From positions 1 through 33,669 of the forward strand of contig CALDLG010000033.1 in the NCBI GenBank assembly GCA_937910785.1: a stretch of 33,669 bases of DNA. The letters run 5' to 3'. Both the position numbers and the translations under genes were made by a program. Positions 29,370 to 33,669 of this stretch are shown here, in pieces. Numbering within the stretch: position 1 is the stretch's first letter; each line of letters opens with the position of its first letter. The notes beneath the pieces are model-generated. The model was not told where the DNA came from. It was given only the letters and a program-made list of their open reading frames with translations, and ran no database searches. This stretch comes from an uncultured Lachnospiraceae bacterium. GTDB taxonomy: Bacteria > Bacillota > Clostridia > Lachnospirales > Lachnospiraceae.

Positions 29370-30505
29370 TATTAAACGATTATCCGGAAGTTAGTTTTAT
29401 TAATAATATGACAATCGAAGATCTACAGGAATTTTACATAAGCGCGATGCGGGAAAAGTACAGGGAGCTGACTGGCAAAGAGCTTGTAATGGGAGAAGCC
29501 CATCCAATACGTTTGATTGCATATGCGAACTGCCTGTTATTATATCAGATCGCACAGTATGCGGATCGGGCCGGTAAGATGTCTCTGTTAAAATACAGCT
29601 ATGGAGATAATCTGGAGAACATTGGTGCATTAAAGGGAGTTAAACGCCTGGAAGCCGGGAAAGCGGTAACGACCTTACGTTTTACTTTGTCGGCGGTAAG
29701 ACCGGGCGTTGTGATAGTCCCAAAGGGAACGCGGGTTACGGCAGTATCCGGATTATATTTTTCGACGGTGGCGACGTTGGAAATCCCGGCCGGCCGGACC
29801 ATTGGAGAAATAAATGCTATATGCAATATTGCTGGAATTAAGGGAAACAATTATGCGGTGGGGATGCTTAATATTTTAGTGGACCCGGTGCCTTATGTCG
29901 ATAAAGTGGAAAATATTACAGTAACACAGGGTGGATCGGACGAAGAGGATGATGGGAATCTTGCGGAGCGCATTTACCTTACTCCGTCGAGCTGGTCAGT
30001 GGCAGGTCCGGATGATGCATATATATACTGGGTAAAAACATTTGATGCGGCAATTAAGGATGTGCGGGTATTTTCAGAGGTGCCGGGAGATGTTGAAATA
30101 CGGTTTTTGCTTAAAAACGGAGAAGTTCCGACGCAGACGATGATAGAAGAATTGGAAACTTTCCTGCAAAGAGGGGATATAAGACCATTAACAGACCATG
30201 TACATGTGTCAGCACCGCTTCTTCACGAATATGTGATCAACATAACATATTTTATAAACAGTAGTGATATAAATCATGTGCCTGCAATACAGGAAAAAGT
30301 AGAAAAAGCGGTAGCAGAATATAAAAAATGGCAGGGTGAATCAATTGGCCGGGATATTATACCAGACAAATTGACACATCTGGTGGTCTCGGCCGGAGCA
30401 AAAAGAGTAAACATCGATTCCCCGGAGTTTACAGCATTAAATTGGGAAGAAATTGCGAGAATAACAGATGTACAGATAAAATACGGAGGGCTGGAAGATG
30501 ATTGA
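29366..30505 (+). CDS. Baseplate protein J
   Basis: This 379-aa protein has the baseplate J pattern, including LIAYANCLLLYQIAQYADRA, LKGVKRLEAGKAVTTLRFTL, RVTAVSGLYFSTVATLEIPA, and later GPDDAYIYWVKTFDAAIKDV. gpJ (302 residues in P2) forms the wedge with W and I. Its ATG overlaps the W stop, and its stop overlaps the gpI start by eight bases. The C-terminus carries a DUF-like barrel (VINITYFINSSDINHVPAIQ). Confidence 0.92.
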   Translation: MILNDYPEVSFINNMTIEDLQEFYISAMREKYRELTGKELVMGEAHPIRLIAYANCLLLYQIAQYADRAGKMSLLKYSYGDNLENIGALKGVKRLEAGKAVTTLRFTLSAVRPGVVIVPKGTRVTAVSGLYFSTVATLEIPAGRTIGEINAICNIAGIKGNNYAVGMLNILVDPVPYVDKVENITVTQGGSDEEDDGNLAERIYLTPSSWSVAGPDDAYIYWVKTFDAAIKDVRVFSEVPGDVEIRFLLKNGEVPTQTMIEELETFLQRGDIRPLTDHVHVSAPLLHEYVINITYFINSSDINHVPAIQEKVEKAVAEYKKWQGESIGRDIIPDKLTHLVVSAGAKRVNIDSPEFTALNWEEIARITDVQIKYGGLEDD

Positions 30506-31250
30506 TCTAAAAGATGCTATGCCGTATGATTTTCTGCCGGACGTACTGCGAAAAGATGCGGCCGTGGAAGCAGCGAGTTACGCGTTTAATACTACGGCCC
30601 GGAAATTACTTTCTATGATCGATAAAACATCTGTTTATGCTGTGATAGATATATTGCCAGAGGAACTGATCGATCTGATTGCGTTAGAATTCCGGGCACA
30701 ATATTATAATACGGATGCGCCGCTGGAGGAAAAGAGGGAGGCTGTAAAGAAAGCACTGCTGTGGTACCGGAAAGCAGGGACAGCATCTGTTGTGCTGGAA
30801 CTGGCCGAATTTCTTTATGGAAAAAGTGCAGTGCTGGAATGGTTTGATTATGAACGGAGACCCTATACATTTCGACTGGAGATGTATGAAGAGAAGAGGC
30901 TGCTGGACTTTTCTGAATGGAATAGCTTCTTAAATGCGGTAAAAAAGGTAAAAAATACACGTTCTTTACTGGAAGCGGTAATTTTTCACAGGAAAATGAA
31001 AACATCGCTTTACTCTGGCGTGACAGCAATGTCATATACGAGAAATGTAATAGTGGATTTCTTTGTGGAGCAGTCGCAGGAAGAACTGAGGGAACATTCT
31101 ACGGGAATGACAAATGAAGCATTTAAAATGCAGAATATAATAGATTTTGAACGGTCCGTGAAAGATGTAAGACAGACTTTGAAATCGGATATGGTTTTTA
31201 TAACAAAGCAGGTACAGATAACGGAGGAGGAAATATATGGCAGTGTTTGA
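30498..31250 (+). CDS. Tail protein I
   Basis: This 250-aa protein starts with MIDLKDAMPYDFLPDVLRKD and has EELIDLIALEFRAQYYNTDA, then REAVKKALLWYRKAGTASVV and VLEWFDYERRPYTFRLEM, the pattern of P2 gpI (176 residues), a wedge tip protein to which fibres attach. It is longer than P2 I by a C-terminal extension of about 60 residues. It overlaps J by eight bases and the fibre gene by 14. Confidence 0.9.
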   Translation: MIDLKDAMPYDFLPDVLRKDAAVEAASYAFNTTARKLLSMIDKTSVYAVIDILPEELIDLIALEFRAQYYNTDAPLEEKREAVKKALLWYRKAGTASVVLELAEFLYGKSAVLEWFDYERRPYTFRLEMYEEKRLLDFSEWNSFLNAVKKVKNTRSLLEAVIFHRKMKTSLYSGVTAMSYTRNVIVDFFVEQSQEELREHSTGMTNEAFKMQNIIDFERSVKDVRQTLKSDMVFITKQVQITEEEIYGSV

Positions 31251-32400
31251 AGCAGCAGTATTGACAACGCAGGGGAATGAGCTCCTAATCGATTCGGTGG
31301 CAGGTGCAAAAATTGAATTTACAAGAATGGTCGTAGGCGGCGGAAACTATACGCAGGAAGAGCGTGTGCGGCGTGCACTTGAAGAGAGGCGCGTTCTGAA
31401 AGATGCTAAACAGGAATTTACTTTTTCGACGCATAAAAAAGTTAGTCCACAATGTGTCTTGCTTACAGCTGTTATCTCAAATGCGAATCTGGAACATGGA
31501 TATAAAATAACAGAGGTGGGAATCTATGGGAAGAGGGCGGGAGATGCAGAAGATTTTCTGTGTTCTATTGCAATAACAAAGAGCATGGAGGAATCGGATA
31601 CATTTCCGCCATACAATGGCCTGCAGGAGTGCCAGATCGTGCAGGATTATTATATTACAATATCCCCGGATGCAGAAATTACAGTTGTTACAAAAGGCGC
31701 GTGTGTTTTAACAGAAGAATTTGAACGCAAAATTATGGAGATAGAAAAAAGTAAACTTGATAATAACGGCAATGGGAGTAATCTTATCGTAGAATTTAGT
31801 CCGAACGAAAAGGGAGAAAACATTGAATCTGGAACAAAATTATCTGTAATGATGGGCATTATACATAGAGTAATACAGTCTTTTCAGGATGGTGTGAATA
31901 AGATATACAATTATCTTAAAGGGCTGGGATTCACACCAAACCCGAATAGCCCGGATGGAATTTGTGCCGCAATACAAAAAGTATACGATCTTCAATTTGA
32001 AAACGGAAGGAATCAGGGGAGACAGGATGTTATAGATGATCCGGAAGAATATGGTATTACGATTACACCGAAGTTTTTTTACGCAACAAGAGAAGTAGAA
32101 TTTACGGTAGATAAAACGCCTAAATCTGGAAAAATTGGGTTAAGTACAAAGTTTTCCGGGAATTCTTCCGCTCCGCATAATGCCAATGGATTTAGCATTA
32201 GCATTTACAAAAATAATGTTTTGTTTACAGAAATCCCTTCGAGCACACAGGGATTTACAAGTGATTACTGGGGTGAAAATACGAGTGGTACAATGGGCGG
32301 GTACGTCGATATAGCAGTTATGGCAGGTGATGTTATAAAAGTACAGGGGAATACCGGCGGATACGTTAAAGCAGAGATGATTATTGCATGGTATTTCTAA
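31237..32400 (+). CDS. Tail fibre protein
   Basis: This 387-aa protein has the N-terminal module of P2-type fibres (MAVFEAAVLTTQGNELLIDS, then GAKIEFTRMVVGGGNYTQEE, GYKITEVGIYGKRAGDAED and DYYITISPDAEITVV), which joins it to gpI. Residues about 175-275 are a linker region. The last 110 residues (FFYATREVEFTVDKTPKSG to GGYVKAEMIIAWYF) form a beta-rich tip that may recognise a host surface sugar. The start follows GGAGGAAAT. A second, related fibre gene follows after 14 bases. Confidence 0.85.
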   Translation: MAVFEAAVLTTQGNELLIDSVAGAKIEFTRMVVGGGNYTQEERVRRALEERRVLKDAKQEFTFSTHKKVSPQCVLLTAVISNANLEHGYKITEVGIYGKRAGDAEDFLCSIAITKSMEESDTFPPYNGLQECQIVQDYYITISPDAEITVVTKGACVLTEEFERKIMEIEKSKLDNNGNGSNLIVEFSPNEKGENIESGTKLSVMMGIIHRVIQSFQDGVNKIYNYLKGLGFTPNPNSPDGICAAIQKVYDLQFENGRNQGRQDVIDDPEEYGITITPKFFYATREVEFTVDKTPKSGKIGLSTKFSGNSSAPHNANGFSISIYKNNVLFTEIPSSTQGFTSDYWGENTSGTMGGYVDIAVMAGDVIKVQGNTGGYVKAEMIIAWYF

Positions 32401-32414
32401 GTGGAGGAAGGAAG

Positions 32415-33669
32415 ATGGCAATATTAGACCATATAATGCTTACAATAAGAGGAAATGAGCTTCTGACGGAAGCCGTTTCCGGGAAACAGATAGAATTTGT
32501 AAAAGTGGTAACAGGAAGCGGAATTTTTACGGAAAATGAAGATGTAACAAATTTAACATCCTTAAAGGAACCGCAGCAGGAGTTTCCTTTTATTAAAAAA
32601 GAGAAAATCTCTGAAAGCAGTGTATTGATGTCTGCAGTGGTTTCAAATGAGGGCGCTGCGAGAGGGTACTATATAACAGAAATTGGCATTTATGCAAAAT
32701 TAGAGGAAGAGGAAGAAGTATTATATGCTGTAATCGCAGAAATCTTTAACAAGGCATACTTTATGCCGCCGTACAATGGTTTTGCGGCAACAGAAATGAT
32801 ATTTAATTGTTACATAACGATCAGGCCGGAAGCAAAACCAAGTGTTGCCTTTGGGAATGAAATATTGTTAAAGGAAATCGAAGCGGAAAGTGAAAGGGCA
32901 CAGCTGGCGGAAAATACGCTAAATAACGAGATAAAGCGTAAACTTGGAAAAACAGAAACGGCCGCAGCAGCAGAAAAATGGTCTACAGAGAGAAATATAA
33001 ATGGTATTATAGTAGACGGAACTTCTAACCGGGCAAATTATGGGACATGCTCTACCGACGCGGCAACGGCGGCTAAAACGGTCTCGTGTTATGGATTCGG
33101 GCTTATATATGGATCGGAAATATCTGTAAAGTTTTTAGTTACAAACACCGCAGAAAATCCGACTTTAAATGTTTCCGGAACCGGTGCAAAACCAATTTAT
33201 TACAGAGGATCTGCAATACCTGCCAGATATCTGGCAGAAAATCGGACGTATATATTTCGATATAATGGTGTTCAGTGGGAATTTGTTGGAGATGTGGATA
33301 CAAGCACAACATATCCGTTTTACAATAAGTCCCTGCCTATAGATTTTGCAGAGAAATTTCGAACCGTAACGAAAGGGGACACAAAGCATGGAAATTACAT
33401 TTCCAATATAAGGACAACATCGGAAGGAATAACTGGCGCTCCGGTATATGGGTCCGGTATTGCGTTTGGTTCTGGGGATACGCATGGATACTTTATTACG
33501 GACTATCGTAATGCGCAGGCATTTATCGGGGGTGGAAATGCGGACAGGCTTAATTGGATAAAAAAAATTGCGTTTATGGATAATATTCCTGCCAAAATAA
33601 GCCAGCTTGAAAACGACAGCGGGTACCTGAATCCGGGAGAAAAAATAGCAATATGGACTGATGACGAAG
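32415..33669 (+). CDS. Second tail fibre protein, partial at window edge
   Basis: From ATG at 32415 (after GTGGAGGAAGGAAG) the frame remains open to the end of the window, 418 codons, so the C-terminus is outside. The N-terminal ~160 residues are related to the preceding fibre: ILDHIMLTIRGNELLTEAVS, then KQIEFVKVVTGSGIFTENED and GYYITEIGIYAKLEEEE, ending in CYITIRPEA. The following part contains KAKTVSCYGF-like sequence and, near the edge, ISQLENDSGYLNPGE, a repeat-like motif often found in phage tail fibres. It should be a receptor-binding fibre. Confidence 0.85.
   Translation, partial: MAILDHIMLTIRGNELLTEAVSGKQIEFVKVVTGSGIFTENEDVTNLTSLKEPQQEFPFIKKEKISESSVLMSAVVSNEGAARGYYITEIGIYAKLEEEEEVLYAVIAEIFNKAYFMPPYNGFAATEMIFNCYITIRPEAKPSVAFGNEILLKEIEAESERAQLAENTLNNEIKRKLGKTETAAAAEKWSTERNINGIIVDGTSNRANYGTCSTDAATAAKTVSCYGFGLIYGSEISVKFLVTNTAENPTLNVSGTGAKPIYYRGSAIPARYLAENRTYIFRYNGVQWEFVGDVDTSTTYPFYNKSLPIDFAEKFRTVTKGDTKHGNYISNIRTTSEGITGAPVYGSGIAFGSGDTHGYFITDYRNAQAFIGGGNADRLNWIKKIAFMDNIPAKISQLENDSGYLNPGEKIAIWTDDE

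Noticed and set aside
1..33669. CRISPR arrays, tRNA or rRNA genes, insertion sequences
   Set aside because: I saw no regularly spaced repeats other than the 51-bp coding repeat, no cloverleaf with a TTCGA-type arm, and no transposase frame.

Overview
The window is most of a temperate bacteriophage genome (a prophage or induced phage) from a low-to-mid GC Gram-positive host. AAGGAGG-type ribosome binding sites, ATG/GTG/TTG starts, AT-leaning codon use and protein families familiar from gut Clostridia point to Lachnospiraceae or a relative. This is inference from style and families; no host gene is certain. Almost everything is on the plus strand in tightly overlapping operons. Integrase, repressor and lysis genes are not in the window, and the last tail-fibre gene runs off the right edge.

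Layout. (1) 82-744, minus strand: an envelope lipoprotein, probably a lysogenic-conversion gene. (2) 914-5009: early/replication genes, namely a DUF5348 protein, several small proteins, a replication-terminator-like protein, a conserved phage protein with a well-made start at 2609, a DnaD-type replication initiator preceded by a perfect 14-bp inverted repeat, and a DUF2786 protein. (3) 5022-8285: an accessory block with a C5-cytosine DNA methyltransferase, a radical SAM enzyme, a DUF6273 protein whose C-terminus looks like the variable region of a diversity-generating retroelement (DGR) target, and a truncated gene. A 62-bp copy of the radical SAM gene's 3' end lies before the block at 4406-4467, marking past recombination. 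(4) 8325-9008: two paralogous sigma-region-4-like regulators, then a terminator. (5) 9202-10105: a small tyrosine recombinase and an intergenic region with four TTTGACA motifs arranged as two inverted pairs. (6) 10106-19369: packaging and head genes of phage lambda type (GpA terminase, GpB-like portal, ClpP-like protease with nested scaffold, decoration protein, GpE-like capsid protein, connector and GpZ-like genes). (7) 19366-33669: a contractile P2-type tail (sheath, tube, frameshifted chaperone, tape measure, X, D, V, U, W, J, I, fibres).

The phage therefore combines a lambda-like head with a P2-like contractile tail. The most unusual points are the probable DGR target without a visible reverse transcriptase, the methyltransferase/radical SAM pair, and a two-gene cargo segment inserted between the tape measure and tail X genes with its own promoters and terminator and flanked by copies of one hairpin arm. 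Also notable are a broken baseplate spike gene (gpV), a clear -1 frameshift signal in the tail chaperone, and a threefold 51-bp in-frame repeat. The gpV lesion raises the possibility that this prophage is defective for tail assembly.
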